Both the position numbers and the translations under genes were made by a program. A DNA stretch of 64,000 nucleotides. Origin: Streptomyces sp. ISL-10 (lineage in GTDB: Bacteria > Actinomycetota > Actinomycetes > Streptomycetales > Streptomycetaceae). The stretch covers positions 124,001-188,000 of the forward strand of contig NZ_JAGGOJ010000002.1 in assembly GCF_018614575.1 (NCBI RefSeq), given 5' to 3'. Below, piece after piece: positions 1-8,591 of the stretch; within the stretch, counting starts at the first letter, position 1; each line of letters starts with the position of its first letter. The notes beneath the pieces were generated by a model, which saw only the letters and a program-made list of their open reading frames with translations, had not been told where the DNA came from and did not search any database.

Positions 1-62
1 CAACCTTGCCGAGTTGCCCGGCGTGTCGGGCACAGGCCCTTGATCGCCGTTATGGCACGGTT

Positions 63-109
63 ATCTATTTGCCACTCAGAGTGATCGACGCTCACTCTGA
101 GCAATAGAT
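63..109. promoter_or_regulatory. Long inverted repeat, possible operator or terminator
   Basis: A perfect 10-bp inverted repeat (CTCAGAGTGA at 75-84, TCACTCTGAG at 92-101) is separated by 7 bases. The outer flanks also pair imperfectly (ATCTATT-TGC on the left, GCAATAGAT on the right), so the arms run to about 63-109. The site is much more A/T-rich than its surroundings, which fits an operator of a dimeric regulator for a gene off the left edge. A terminator is the alternative, but there is no T-run. Confidence 0.45.
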
Positions 110-548
110 TCCCGTCCGGTGCCGCGGCGCCGCCGGATCGAGCGCCGCTTTCGGCCCCCTACCTGGGGTCCCGAACACCACGAAGGTGCTGGGGCCCAGG
201 GCTCGCCACAGTACTCCATTCGGGCCATCGGGGTGGACTGCCGCGCTGTCGAACTTCTCCGCGGGGGTGGGAGTTGGCGCGCCGAACGGGCGGTGACCAG
301 GTGTTGTGCTTCACGGGAGAGGCAGAAACGGAACTGTCCACTTCGCTCAACTGTCCCTATCTGGGTGTACGAGGGGCAGATGGGTGGACAGGGGTGGGAG
401 GTGCAGAAGAAGGCGGACGGCGGGACGAAAGAGCAGGAACGGGCCGAACGGTCCTTGGGCGCCGGCCACTCGGCCGGAGAGTCCGGCGTCCGAGGGCGGG
501 TTCGGGGCGGCGACCACGTACGGCACCCGCGTGCGGAGACGCATCCGG
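110..548. other. No recognisable gene
   Basis: Open frames exist on both strands here, but none has convincing codon use, a ribosome-binding site or a recognisable domain. The frames that extend rightwards are antisense shadows of the oxidase gene that ends at 549. A GC-rich hairpin-like stretch around 461-490 lies downstream of that gene and might serve as its terminator. Confidence 0.5.
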
Positions 549-1877
549 TCAGTCGCCCAGGACCCGCCGCAGGTAGGGGTTCTGGAACAGCCGGTCCGGA
601 TCCAGCCGGTCCCTCAGCGCGGTGAACTCGCCGAACCTCGGGTACACATCGGCGAGGTACCCGGCGTCCCGTGTGTGGATCTTGCCCCAGTGCGGCCGCC
701 CGGCGTGCGCGGTCATGATCCGCTCGACCGCGGTGAAGTAGGAGCGGTACGGCGTTCCCCGGTACATGTGAACGGCTATGTACGCGCTCTCGCGGCCCGA
801 CGCCGTCGACAGCGTGATGTCGTCGGCCGGGGCGGTGCGCACCTCCACGGGGAAACCGATCCGCAGCGGCGAGCGGTCCACCATGGCCCGGACCTCGCGC
901 AGCGCGTCGACCACCGCCTCACGCGGCAGCGCGTATTCCATCTCCACGAAGCGCACCCGGCGCGGAGATGTGAAGACCTTGTAGGGAATGTCCGTGTACG
1001 TGCGGGCGGACAGGGCCCGGCTGGAGAAGCGGGCGATGGCCGGGACGGCCGCCGGGAAGGTGCGGCCGAGTGAACAGGCCACCTGAAAAGCCCCGTTGGA
1101 CAGCAGCTCGTCGTCGATCCAGCCGCGCACGGCACCGGTCGGTGCGGCGGGGCCCGCACTGCGGTTGTTGCGCTTGGTGTTGCAGTTGCCGGTGTGCGGG
1201 AACCAGTAGAACTCGAAGTGCTCGTTCTCCGCGTGCAGGGCGTCGAAGTCCGTGAGCACCCGGTCGAGGGGCATCGGCTCCTCACGGGCCGTCAGCAGGA
1301 AGAGAGGTTCCACGGCGAACGTGATCGCGGTGACGACACCGAGCGCGCCGAGCCCGATCCGGGCCGCCGCGAAGAGGTCCGGATCCTCCTTCTCGGAGCA
1401 CGTGCGCACCCTGCCGTCCGCCGTCACCAGCTCAAGGGCCTTGATCTGCGCGGCCATCGAGGCAGAGTCGCGGCCGGTGCCGTGGGTGCCGGTCGACGTG
1501 GCGCCCGCGACGGTCTGCTCCATGATGTCGCCCATGTTGGTGAGCGACAGGCCCTCGCGCGCCAGCGCCGCGTTCAGCCGCTTGAGCGGAGTGCCCGAAT
1601 CTACGGTCACCGTCATCTCCGACCGGTCGATGCGCCGGATCCCGGTCATCAGGTCGGGACGGATCAGCAGCCCGTCGGTCGCGGCGATCGCGGTGAACGA
1701 GTGGCCGCTGCCCACGGTCTTGACCCGCAGCCCGTCCTCGGCCGCCCGGCGAACCGCGTCGGCCAGCTCCTGGACCGAGGCCGGTCGGGCCTCGCGCTGC
1801 GGCACCGAGGCGACGGTTCCCGCCCAGTTACGCCACGTGCTCCCCACGCTCTTCCGCCTGTTGCGAGTCCCGCTCAC
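549..1877 (-). CDS. D-arabinono-1,4-lactone oxidase family FAD enzyme
   Basis: This is a 442-residue cytosolic flavoenzyme of the aldonolactone oxidase / VAO family, which oxidises sugar lactones with O2. The N-terminal FAD-binding PCMH domain (about residues 20-190) contains VGSGHSFT; H59 lies in the GHS motif to which flavin is covalently attached in this family. The C-terminal ALO domain ends with RPHWGKIH and a DPDRLFQNPYL segment typical of the family. I chose the GTG at 1877 because GGGAGGGG lies just upstream; the open frame extends to 2036 but the extra residues look non-native. The start overlaps the end of the upstream MFS gene by about 50 bases, so the two are probably co-transcribed. 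The natural substrate cannot be read from the sequence. Confidence 0.88.
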   Translation of the reverse strand: MSGTRNRRKSVGSTWRNWAGTVASVPQREARPASVQELADAVRRAAEDGLRVKTVGSGHSFTAIAATDGLLIRPDLMTGIRRIDRSEMTVTVDSGTPLKRLNAALAREGLSLTNMGDIMEQTVAGATSTGTHGTGRDSASMAAQIKALELVTADGRVRTCSEKEDPDLFAAARIGLGALGVVTAITFAVEPLFLLTAREEPMPLDRVLTDFDALHAENEHFEFYWFPHTGNCNTKRNNRSAGPAAPTGAVRGWIDDELLSNGAFQVACSLGRTFPAAVPAIARFSSRALSARTYTDIPYKVFTSPRRVRFVEMEYALPREAVVDALREVRAMVDRSPLRIGFPVEVRTAPADDITLSTASGRESAYIAVHMYRGTPYRSYFTAVERIMTAHAGRPHWGKIHTRDAGYLADVYPRFGEFTALRDRLDPDRLFQNPYLRRVLGD

Positions 1878-3078
1878 GCTGCCCCTCCCGCGTCGGCACC
1901 GGCCTGCGCAGCCGACGGTACCCCAGGAACGCCACCACGGCCGCGAGCACTCCGGCAACGCCGGGCACCCCGTACCCCGCGGCCGCCCCGTGCGCGTCGA
2001 CCACCCAGCCGGCGGCCGACGAACCGAGTGCCACACCGACAGCGAGCCCCGTACCGGTCCAGGACATGCCCTCGGTCAGCTTGCTGCGTGGTACGTGCGC
2101 CTCGACGAGGGCCATGGTCGTCACCATGGTCGGCGCGATGGCAAGACCCGCGACAAAGAGCGCCACGGCCAGGAACGGCAGGCTCCCGGCCAGTTGGAGG
2201 GGGATCATACTCACGGCCATCGCACACACGCCGAGCACCCACCTGCGCGAGGGCTCGCCCCTCAGGTGCAGCAGGCCGAAGACGGCGCCGGCGAGGCAGG
2301 AGCCCAGGGCGTAGACCGCCAGCACCAGGCTGGCGGCGGCCTTGTGCCCCTCTTCCTCGGCGAACGCCACGGTCACCACGTCCACCGCGCCGAAGATCGC
2401 ACCCGTGGCGACGAACGCGGCCACCAGTACCTGCAGTCCGGGGGAGCGCAGTGCGCTGCCGCCGGTGTGCTGCTCGACGGGATGCGGTTTCGGCTCGGTG
2501 GCGCGCTGGGCGGTGAGCCACCAGACGCCGACGAGCAGGAAGAGCGCTGCCAGCAGCGGACCCGCCTCCGGGAACCACACCGTCGACAGACCGATCGAGA
2601 CGATCGGCCCGAAGATGAAGCAGATCTCGTCGATGATCGACTCCAGCGAGTACGCGGTGTGCAGCTCGCGCGCCGAGCCCTGATAGATCTGCGCCCAGCG
2701 GGCCCGCGTCATGGCGCCGACGCTCGGCACACAGCCGGCGACGGCCGAGAACACGAACAGCGTCCAGTCCGGCAGGCCTTGCTGCGCGCAGATCAACAGC
2801 CCGGCGACGCCCGCCACGGCGACCAGGGTGGCCGGACGCAGCACCCGGCGCTGGCCGTGCCGGTCGACGAGCCGCGAGATCTGGGGCCCGAGCACGGCGG
2901 CGGACATGGCGAGCGCGGCCGAGAGCGCGCCGGCCAGCCCGTAACGGCCGGTGATCTGCGAGATCATCGTGACGATGCCGATGCCCATCATGGACAGCGG
3001 CATCCGTCCGATGAAGCCGGCGGTGGTGAACACCAGGGTGCCGGGGGCGGCGAAGATCGCGCGGTAGGGGCTGGGCAA
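1828..3078 (-). CDS. MFS transporter
   Basis: This is a major facilitator superfamily transporter of about 416 residues with roughly twelve hydrophobic segments. The first follows FTTAGFIGRMPLSMMG, and loop 2-3 contains SRLVDRHGQRRVL, resembling the MFS GxxxDRxGRR motif. It is probably an exporter in the plasma membrane; the substrate is unknown. I prefer the TTG at 3078, preceded by GGGAG, and the N-terminus PSPYRAIFAAPG then matches how I recall Streptomyces homologues beginning. A GTG at 3114 is in frame but has no ribosome-binding site. The tail is hydrophilic and Glu/Arg/Gln-rich. The lactone oxidase gene starts inside the 3' end. Confidence 0.87.
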   Translation of the reverse strand: MPSPYRAIFAAPGTLVFTTAGFIGRMPLSMMGIGIVTMISQITGRYGLAGALSAALAMSAAVLGPQISRLVDRHGQRRVLRPATLVAVAGVAGLLICAQQGLPDWTLFVFSAVAGCVPSVGAMTRARWAQIYQGSARELHTAYSLESIIDEICFIFGPIVSIGLSTVWFPEAGPLLAALFLLVGVWWLTAQRATEPKPHPVEQHTGGSALRSPGLQVLVAAFVATGAIFGAVDVVTVAFAEEEGHKAAASLVLAVYALGSCLAGAVFGLLHLRGEPSRRWVLGVCAMAVSMIPLQLAGSLPFLAVALFVAGLAIAPTMVTTMALVEAHVPRSKLTEGMSWTGTGLAVGVALGSSAAGWVVDAHGAAAGYGVPGVAGVLAAVVAFLGYRRLRRPVPTREGQRERDSQQAEERGEHVA

Positions 3079-3214
3079 GGAGCACTCCCGGTAAGGCGTA
3101 TGGGCAGCCTTCACAGATTACGGGTCGGCGGGTGTGAGCGCACCGCGGTTTTCCCGCGCGCGGTGCCGGGGGTCTCCCCGCCCGGGGCACGGGGAGGGTG
3201 GCAGGATCGATCCC

Positions 3215-4342
3215 ATGTCCGATCTGCGTGATCCAGCTCCCTACGACGCCCTTCTGCTGCTCTCCTTCGGCGGCCCCGAAGGCCCGGACGACGTGGTTCC
3301 GTTCCTGGAGAACGTGACCCGCGGCCGGGGCATCCCCAAGGAACGGCTCAAGGAGGTGGGTCAGCACTACTTCCTGTTCGGCGGGGTCAGCCCCATCAAC
3401 GACCAGAACCGCGCCCTGCTCGACGCCCTGCGCAAGGACTTCACCGAGCACGACCTCGACCTGCCGGTGTACTGGGGCAACCGCAACTGGGCGCCCTACC
3501 TCGCCGACACCCTGCGCGAGATGACGGCCGCCGGTCACCGCCGGATCGCGGTGCTCACCACCAGTGCGTACGCCTCGTACTCGGGCTGCCGCCAGTACCG
3601 GGAGAACCTGGCCGACGCCCTGGAGGCGCTGCGGGCGGAGGGCCTGGACGTGCCCCGCGTGGACAAGCTGCGCCACTACTTCAACCACCCGGGCTTCGTC
3701 CGTCCCATGATCGAGGGTGTCCTCGCCTCGCTGGCCGACCTGCCCGAGGAGGTCCGCTCCGGCGCCCACCTCGCCTTCACCACGCACTCCATCCCCACGT
3801 CCGCCGCCGACACCTCCGGCCCCGAGCCGGAACACGGGGACGGCGGCGCCTATGTGCGCCAGCACCTGGACGTCGCCGCCCTGATCGCGGGCGCCGTACG
3901 GGAGGAGACGGGTGTCGACCACCCCTGGCAGCTCGTCTACCAGTCCCGCAGCGGCGCCCCGCACATCCCGTGGCTGGAGCCGGACATCTGCGACCACCTC
4001 GAGGCGCTGCACGCCTCTGGCGCGCCCGCGGCCGTGATGGTCCCCATCGGCTTCGTCTCCGATCACATGGAGGTCCTCTACGACCTCGACACCGAGGCCA
4101 CTGCCAAGGGAGCCGAACTGGGGCTGCCCGTACGCCGGTCCGCCACCGTGGGCGCCGACCCGCGGTTCGCCGCTGCCGTACGCGACCTGGTGCTGGAACG
4201 CGCCGCGACCGAACGCGGCATCGCCGCGGAGCGCTGCGCCCTCGGGGCGCTCGGCGCGAGCCACGACCTCTGCCCGGTCGGCTGCTGCCCGGCGCGGGCG
4301 CCGAAGCCCGCGGCCGCCGGCGCCGACAGCCCCTACGCCTGA
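3215..4342 (+). CDS. hemH: Ferrochelatase (coproporphyrin III type)
   Basis: The product (375 residues) inserts Fe2+ into a porphyrin. In actinobacteria this is the coproporphyrin ferrochelatase (CpfC) step of the coproporphyrin-dependent haem pathway. Visible family features are [14 protein letters not shown] at the N-terminus, [10 protein letters not shown], the TTHSIP segment with the catalytic His near residue 190, and [16 protein letters not shown]. The SGC cysteine together with the C-terminal CPVGCC cluster fits the [2Fe-2S] ligands reported for mycobacterial and some other ferrochelatases; the assignment of individual ligands is my inference. The ATG at 3215 follows GGAGGG. The gene is followed after 11 bases by the inositol monophosphatase gene. 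Confidence 0.93.
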   Translation: MSDLRDPAPYDALLLLSFGGPEGPDDVVPFLENVTRGRGIPKERLKEVGQHYFLFGGVSPINDQNRALLDALRKDFTEHDLDLPVYWGNRNWAPYLADTLREMTAAGHRRIAVLTTSAYASYSGCRQYRENLADALEALRAEGLDVPRVDKLRHYFNHPGFVRPMIEGVLASLADLPEEVRSGAHLAFTTHSIPTSAADTSGPEPEHGDGGAYVRQHLDVAALIAGAVREETGVDHPWQLVYQSRSGAPHIPWLEPDICDHLEALHASGAPAAVMVPIGFVSDHMEVLYDLDTEATAKGAELGLPVRRSATVGADPRFAAAVRDLVLERAATERGIAAERCALGALGASHDLCPVGCCPARAPKPAAAGADSPYA

Positions 4343-4353
4343 AGGAGACCGCT

Positions 4354-5154
4354 GTGACCGACCCCCTGACGTCCGAACTGCTCACCCTCGCCCTCGAAGC
4401 CGCCCGCCGGGCGGGCACGCTGCTGCGCGACGGCAGGCCGGACGACCTGGCGGTCGCCCGGACCAAGTCCAGCCCCATCGACGTGGTCACCGAGATGGAC
4501 ATCGCGGCGGAGAAGCTGATCACCGGCTATCTGACGGAGCACCGCCCCGACGACGGCTTCCTCGGCGAGGAGGGCGCGTCCAGCACCGGCACCAGCGGTG
4601 TGCGCTGGGTGATCGACCCGCTCGACGGCACCGTCAACTACCTCTACGGCCTGCCCACCTGGGCCGTGTCCATCGCCGCCGAGCTGGACGGCGAGACGGT
4701 CGTGGGGGTCGTGGCGGCGCCGATGCGCGGCGAGACGTTCCGGGCGGTCCTGGGGGACGGGGCGTACCTGGGCGAGCGGCGGCTGCGCTGCCGCCCGGCC
4801 CCGCCGCTGGACCAGGCGCTGGTCTCCACGGGGTTCAACTACGTCCACACGGTCCGCTCGCACCAGGCGCAGGTGGCCGAGCGGCTGATCCCGCGGCTGC
4901 GTGACATCCGCCGCAGCGGCTCGGCGGCCATCGACCTGTGCGACGTGGCCGCCGGCCGCCTCGACGGGTACTACGAGCGCGGACTGAGCCCCTGGGACCT
5001 TGCGGCGGGCGACCTGATCGCCCGCGAGGCGGGCGCGCGGACGGGCGGTCGCCCCGGCGAGCCGCCCTCCGGCGATCTGACGGTCGCGGCCGGCCCCGGC
5101 GTCTTCGAACCGCTGCAGACCCTCCTGGAGGACCTGGGCGCCTGGCACGACTGA
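4354..5154 (+). CDS. Inositol monophosphatase family protein
   Basis: A 266-residue Mg2+-dependent phosphatase of the IMPase/SuhB family that removes phosphate from inositol-1-phosphate or related sugar phosphates in the cytosol. The first family signature is WVIDPLDGTVNY (metal-binding Asp residues), preceded by the GEEG glutamates. The second signature is WDLAAGDLIAREAGA near residue 215. The GTG at 4354 is preceded by AAGGAG at a good distance. It forms a likely operon with hemH. An equivalent IMPase gene (suhB) sits at the corresponding edge of the related mycobacterial cluster. Substrate choice within the family is not certain. Confidence 0.9.
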   Translation: MTDPLTSELLTLALEAARRAGTLLRDGRPDDLAVARTKSSPIDVVTEMDIAAEKLITGYLTEHRPDDGFLGEEGASSTGTSGVRWVIDPLDGTVNYLYGLPTWAVSIAAELDGETVVGVVAAPMRGETFRAVLGDGAYLGERRLRCRPAPPLDQALVSTGFNYVHTVRSHQAQVAERLIPRLRDIRRSGSAAIDLCDVAAGRLDGYYERGLSPWDLAAGDLIAREAGARTGGRPGEPPSGDLTVAAGPGVFEPLQTLLEDLGAWHD

Positions 5155-5430
5155 GCTTTTCGTGGCTGCGGTTCTCCCCCTGGTGCCCTCTGGTGCCCCT
5201 GGCTCCGCCTGGCGCCCCCTGGCTTCGCTAAGGGGAGCCTGAGACAGCAGCCGACGGTCGTCCCCGCTCGACCCTCCCCAGACTGCGTCCGGGGGTGCCC
5301 CCACGTTCCCCGGGAGCTCTGCGGTAGGGAGACCCACCCAGCGGTAGCCGGGGGGCGTAGGGAGACCCGACTCCCTTTCGCCGCCGCGACCCCTTCGACT
5401 CACTCGCCCATGCGCCGAGCAACAAAGAAC
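5155..5430. repeat. Intergenic stretch with short direct repeats
   Basis: This gap holds no gene. It begins with several degenerate CCTGGTGCC/CTGGCGCC units (about 5180-5230), then a GTCCGGGGGTGCCCCCAC hairpin-like element. Two copies of TAGGGAGACCC follow at 5325-5335 and 5358-5368, each preceded by GCGGTAG or a variant. Such GC-rich intergenic repeats occur in Streptomyces; I see no transposase or terminal repeats. Confidence 0.5.
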
Positions 5431-5465
5431 AGAACCCCGGCGCCGTCTTGCGGTGCCGGGGTTCT
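5431..5465 (-). terminator. Strong hairpin terminator
   Basis: AGAACCCCGGC (5431-5441) and GCCGGGGTTCT (5455-5465) form a perfect 11-bp stem with a 13-base loop. It lies downstream of the small minus-strand gene and is symmetrical enough to act in both directions, also stopping readthrough from the inositol monophosphatase gene. Confidence 0.8.
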
Positions 5466-5518
5466 CGGGCTGTCCAGCGGGTCAGAGCCGGACAGCCATT
5501 GATGCTCTCGGAGTGGTG

Positions 5519-5686
5519 CTACGCCGCGCTGAGCTCGACGCCGTGCTCGGCGGCGAGCCGGCGCAGGTCTTCCAGCTCAGCCTGCTCGACGTCGGCGAGG
5601 AACTCGTCGCCTGTCTCGCGAGCCATCGTCAGGTCGGTCTCCGCAGCCTTTATGCGCTGCAGAAGTCCCGCGGTGAAAGCGTCCAT
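5519..5686 (-). CDS. Small conserved-looking hypothetical protein (55 aa)
   Basis: The gene reads ATG at 5686 to TAG at 5519-5521. The product starts MDAFTAGLLQRIKAAETDL and contains DEFLADVEQAELEDLRRLAA, so it is predicted to be almost entirely helical, charged and soluble, with no signal peptide. The start is preceded by GAGGGGG. Codon use (G/C in third positions) and the strong terminator immediately downstream support expression as a single gene. I recall similar 55-60 residue proteins in Streptomyces, but no function is known to me. It is divergent from cutR. Confidence 0.75.
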   Translation of the reverse strand: MDAFTAGLLQRIKAAETDLTMARETGDEFLADVEQAELEDLRRLAAEHGVELSAA

Positions 5687-5881
5687 GATGCGCCCCCTCG
5701 GCTAGGTCGGTGGCACGGGGGTGTGCCTGGGGTCCCCCTCGTCAGGGCGAGGGGCGGGTGATCAACCCTGGAACAGGTCGTGCTGCGCCACTTACAAGGC
5801 GTGATCGTGGGTGTGCAGACGTCTTCCCCACGCGTTCCCTGAGGGAAACCTCAGCTGTCGCGGGAATCGCGTGCATTCCCA

Positions 5882-5928
5882 GTTGCTCTTGCAACGAAAT
5901 CCGCCTTACAGCCGGTTTACGCGCGTAA
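5882..5928. promoter_or_regulatory. Palindromes in the cutR upstream region
   Basis: Two dyads lie 75-120 bases before cutR: GTTGC-TCTT-GCAAC (5882-5895) and the perfect 12-bp palindrome TTACGCGCGTAA (5917-5928). The surrounding sequence is A/T-enriched relative to the genome. These are candidate operators for the cutRS operon, possibly for CutR autoregulation; that assignment is inference. Confidence 0.4.
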
Positions 5929-6001
5929 CGGGCAGGATGGACGCGCACAGCAGTGCAAAAACTGCCCGTCGCCGGACGGGCCCGGAGGAAGGAACAGCGA
6001 C

Positions 6002-6655
6002 GTGCGCGTACTCGTCGTCGAGGACGAGCAGCTGCTCGCCGATGCGGTGGCCACCGGACTGCGCCGGGAGGCCATGGCCGTCGACGTCGTGTACGACGGC
6101 GCGGCGGCCCTGGAGCGTATCGAGGTCAACGACTACGACGTGGTCGTCCTCGACCGTGACCTCCCGCTCGTGCACGGCGACGACGTCTGCCGCAAGATCG
6201 TGGAGCTGGGCATGCCCACCCGGGTGCTGATGCTCACCGCGTCGGGGGACGTCAGCGACCGTGTGGAGGGCCTTGAGCTGGGCGCCGACGACTATCTGCC
6301 CAAGCCGTTCGCGTTCACCGAGCTCACCGCCCGGGTCCGCGCACTGGGCCGGCGGACGACCGTGCCGCTGCCTCCGGTGCTGGAGCGGGCCGGGATCAAG
6401 CTCGACCCGAACCGCCGGGAGGTGTTCCGCGACGGCAAGGAGATCCAGCTCGCGCCCAAGGAGTTCGCCGTTCTGGAGGTGCTGATGCGCAGTGAGGGCG
6501 CGGTGGTCTCGGCCGAGCAGCTGCTGGAGAAGGCCTGGGACGAGAACACCGACCCGTTCACCAACGTCGTGCGCGTCACCGTGATGACCCTGCGCCGCAA
6601 GCTCGGCGAGCCGCCGGTGATCGTCACGGTGCCCGGCTCCGGCTACCGGATCTGA
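6002..6655 (+). CDS. cutR: Two-component response regulator CutR
   Basis: An OmpR/PhoB-family response regulator of 217 residues. The receiver domain (1-115) begins MRVLVVEDEQLLADAV. The phosphoacceptor is D51 in VVVLDRDLPL; T/S and K of the active site are in LMLTASG and YLPKPFAF. The C-terminal winged helix (about 125-217) ends VIVTVPGSGYRI. Sequence and the paired kinase match Streptomyces CutR as I know it, named from S. lividans copper-related work and later linked to cell-envelope and secretion stress. The GTG at 6002 follows GGAGGAAGG. cutS starts 5 bases after the stop, so the two genes form an operon. Confidence 0.93.
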   Translation: MRVLVVEDEQLLADAVATGLRREAMAVDVVYDGAAALERIEVNDYDVVVLDRDLPLVHGDDVCRKIVELGMPTRVLMLTASGDVSDRVEGLELGADDYLPKPFAFTELTARVRALGRRTTVPLPPVLERAGIKLDPNRREVFRDGKEIQLAPKEFAVLEVLMRSEGAVVSAEQLLEKAWDENTDPFTNVVRVTVMTLRRKLGEPPVIVTVPGSGYRI

Positions 6656-6660
6656 TCCGC

Positions 6661-7899
6661 ATGGCCTCCGTCCCCGCGCCCCCCGAGGCGCCGCCGAAAC
6701 CGACCTGGGACCCCAGGGAGCCGGTGCGCCCGTGGCTGCGCCCGACCATCCGGATACGGCTCACGCTGCTGTACGGCGGGATGTTCCTGATCGCGGGCAT
6801 CCTGCTGCTGTCGATCATCTATCTCTTCACCGCGCAGGCGCTGCACGACGGGAGCGGTCTTCCCTTCAAGCTGCTGCCGGAGAGCAAGATCCAGCTCACG
6901 GACAACTCCTGCGAGGCGCTGACCACGGGCCTGTCGGCCGACGAGGCCAACGCGGCGCTGAAGTCGTGCTTCGCGCACCAGCGCGAGCTGGCCCTGGACG
7001 ACCTGCTGCGCCGCTCGCTGTTCGCCCTGCTCGGGCTGAGCATCATCGCCTTCGCCTTCGGCTACGCCATGGCGGGGCGGGTCCTGTCGCCGCTCGGCCG
7101 CATCACCCGCACCGCCCGCCAGGTCGCCGGCTCGGACCTGACCCGCCGGATCGAGCTGGACGGCCCCGACGACGAGCTGAAGGAGCTCGCCGACACCTTC
7201 GACGAGATGCTGGACCGCCTGGAGCGGGCCTTCACCGCCCAGCAGCGGTTCGTGGCGAACGCTTCGCACGAGCTGCGCACCCCGCTGGCGATCAACCGCA
7301 CGCTGCTGGAGGTCCACCTCTCGGACCCGGGCGCGCCCGTGGAGCTCCAGCAGCTCGGCAAGACGCTGCTGGCCACCAACGAGCGCAGCGAGCAGCTCGT
7401 GGAGGGCCTGCTGCTGCTGGCCCGCAGCGACAACCAGATCATCGAGCGCAAGCCGGTCGACCTCGCCGAGGTCGCCGCCCGCGCCATCGACCAGGTGCGC
7501 GCCGAGGCCGACGCGCAGGGTGTGGAGATCCGCGGGGAGCGCGCACCGGCCGTCGTGCAGGGCAACGGCGTGCTGCTGGAGCGGATCGCGCTGAACCTCG
7601 TGCAGAACGCCGTGCGCTACAACATGGGGGACGGCGGCTGGGTGGAGGTGTCCACCGAGGTCCAGGGCAACCAGGCCGTCCTGGTCGTGTCGAACACGGG
7701 ACCAGTGGTTCCCGCGTACGAGATCGACAACCTCTTCGAGCCGTTCAGGAGGCTGCGGCAGGAGCGGACGGGCAGCGACAAGGGCGTCGGTCTCGGCCTC
7801 TCCATCGCCCGGTCGGTCGCCCGGGCCCACGGTGGCCGTATCATCGCGGAGCCCCGAGAGGGCGGAGGGCTTGTGATGCACGTCACCCTGCCGGTCTGA
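6661..7899 (+). CDS. cutS: Sensor histidine kinase CutS
   Basis: A 412-residue membrane sensor kinase paired with CutR. After a proline-rich cytoplasmic start, TM1 (LTLLYGGMFLIAGILLLSII) is followed by a short extracytoplasmic loop, then TM2 (FALLGLSIIAFAFGYAMAG). A HAMP domain with RVLSPLGRITR follows. The H-box NASHELRTPLA carries phosphorylatable H203, and the HATPase has NLVQNAVRY, GVGLGLSIA and related motifs. The extracytoplasmic loop has exactly two cysteines, C84 and C103. Published work on CutS proposed a conserved Cys pair that senses disulfide formation, and this arrangement agrees. It is co-transcribed with cutR. Confidence 0.92.
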   Translation: MASVPAPPEAPPKPTWDPREPVRPWLRPTIRIRLTLLYGGMFLIAGILLLSIIYLFTAQALHDGSGLPFKLLPESKIQLTDNSCEALTTGLSADEANAALKSCFAHQRELALDDLLRRSLFALLGLSIIAFAFGYAMAGRVLSPLGRITRTARQVAGSDLTRRIELDGPDDELKELADTFDEMLDRLERAFTAQQRFVANASHELRTPLAINRTLLEVHLSDPGAPVELQQLGKTLLATNERSEQLVEGLLLLARSDNQIIERKPVDLAEVAARAIDQVRAEADAQGVEIRGERAPAVVQGNGVLLERIALNLVQNAVRYNMGDGGWVEVSTEVQGNQAVLVVSNTGPVVPAYEIDNLFEPFRRLRQERTGSDKGVGLGLSIARSVARAHGGRIIAEPREGGGLVMHVTLPV

Positions 7900-7915
7900 C
7901 ATGCTGAGGGACGTT

Positions 7916-7930
7916 CGCTTTAAGCGGAAT
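7916..7930 (+). terminator. Possible terminator after cutS
   Basis: A short perfect dyad CGCTT-T-AAGCG (7916-7926) is followed by GAATTTT. It lies 17 bases after the cutS stop codon. The stem is only 5 bp, so termination would be weak. Confidence 0.35.
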
Positions 7931-7957
7931 TTTCTGGACCCGTTTCCCAGAGTCCGT

Positions 7958-7997
7958 TGTGCGATCGATCACAGAGGCGAATTGCAGGCCGTATACT
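7958..7997 (+). promoter_or_regulatory. Candidate promoter with Crp-like site upstream of the DUF4193 gene
   Basis: TATACT at 7992-7997 is a strong -10 candidate in an otherwise G/C-rich leader. TGTGCGATCGATCACA at 7958-7973 is a dyad resembling a CRP/FNR-family site (TGTG-N8-CACA) and occupies the -35 position, about 39 bases before the expected transcript start. No good -35 hexamer is present, so activation by a Crp-type regulator is plausible. The remaining 7998-8281 leader is non-coding, with an imperfect hairpin near 8129-8160. Confidence 0.4.
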
Positions 7998-8281
7998 CTC
8001 CGTGATCGAACATTCTGTCGGAAAGTCGGTGAAAGCCCGAGTTTCCGGGGGGTGTCATTACGGGAAGTACACGGGGTGGTGCTTGTGAAGCGCGCCCTTC
8101 GGACCGTGTACGGTCCCCATCGCCGTCCAACCCGATCACTCTTGAGGGATCCGGTTGGGTGTCGATTGAGTAACAGACCTTGATGTGAGGCAAAATCTCC
8201 GCCTCAGGTCGGGCACAAGTCCGGCCTCTCACGCGTTACGTGCGCTGGAGACACCGCAGACACCCAGAGGGGGAGAGCGAC

Positions 8282-8578
8282 ATGGCAACGGATTACGACA
8301 CCCCACGCAAGACCGACGACGACGTCGATTCGGACAGCCTTGAAGAACTGAAGGCCCGGCGGAACGACAAGTCCACCTCCACCGTCGACGTCGACGAGTT
8401 CGACGCCGCGGAGGGCATGGAGCTCCCCGGAGCAGACCTGTCCAACGAGGAGCTGGCCGTTCGCGTCCTGCCGAAGCAGGCCGACGAGTTCACCTGCATG
8501 AGCTGTTTCCTCGTGCACCACCGCAGCCAGCTGGCTCGAGAGAAGAACGGCCAGCCGATCTGCCGCGACTGCGACTGA
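8282..8578 (+). CDS. DUF4193 family zinc-ribbon protein
   Basis: A 98-residue acidic protein of the DUF4193 family found across actinobacteria. The N-terminal half is disordered and Asp-rich. The C-terminal end has a zinc-ribbon-like CMSC...CRDC pair of CxxC motifs separated by about 28 residues, followed directly by the stop. The ATG at 8282 follows GGGGGAG. Its place near dut, DUF3093 and DUF3710 matches the conserved actinobacterial neighbourhood. The biochemical function is unknown; some actinobacterial annotations call it a dUTPase-associated or RbpA-like small protein, without proof. Confidence 0.88.
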   Translation: MATDYDTPRKTDDDVDSDSLEELKARRNDKSTSTVDVDEFDAAEGMELPGADLSNEELAVRVLPKQADEFTCMSCFLVHHRSQLAREKNGQPICRDCD

Positions 8579-8591
8579 GGGCAGGTCGCCA

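Noticed and set aside
306..1073. Long plus-strand open frame across the lactone oxidase gene
   Set aside because: Antisense shadow of the oxidase, Arg-rich with no domain.
1252..3231. Long plus-strand frame of 659 codons over the oxidase and MFS genes
   Set aside because: Shadow of high third-position G+C on the opposite strand; His/Arg/Gly-rich nonsense protein.
1874..4264. Minus-strand frame of 796 codons through MFS and ferrochelatase
   Set aside because: Crosses two well-supported genes and has no recognisable domain.
7998..8281. Riboswitch in the DUF4193 leader
   Set aside because: Hairpins are present, but I could not match them to any known riboswitch core.
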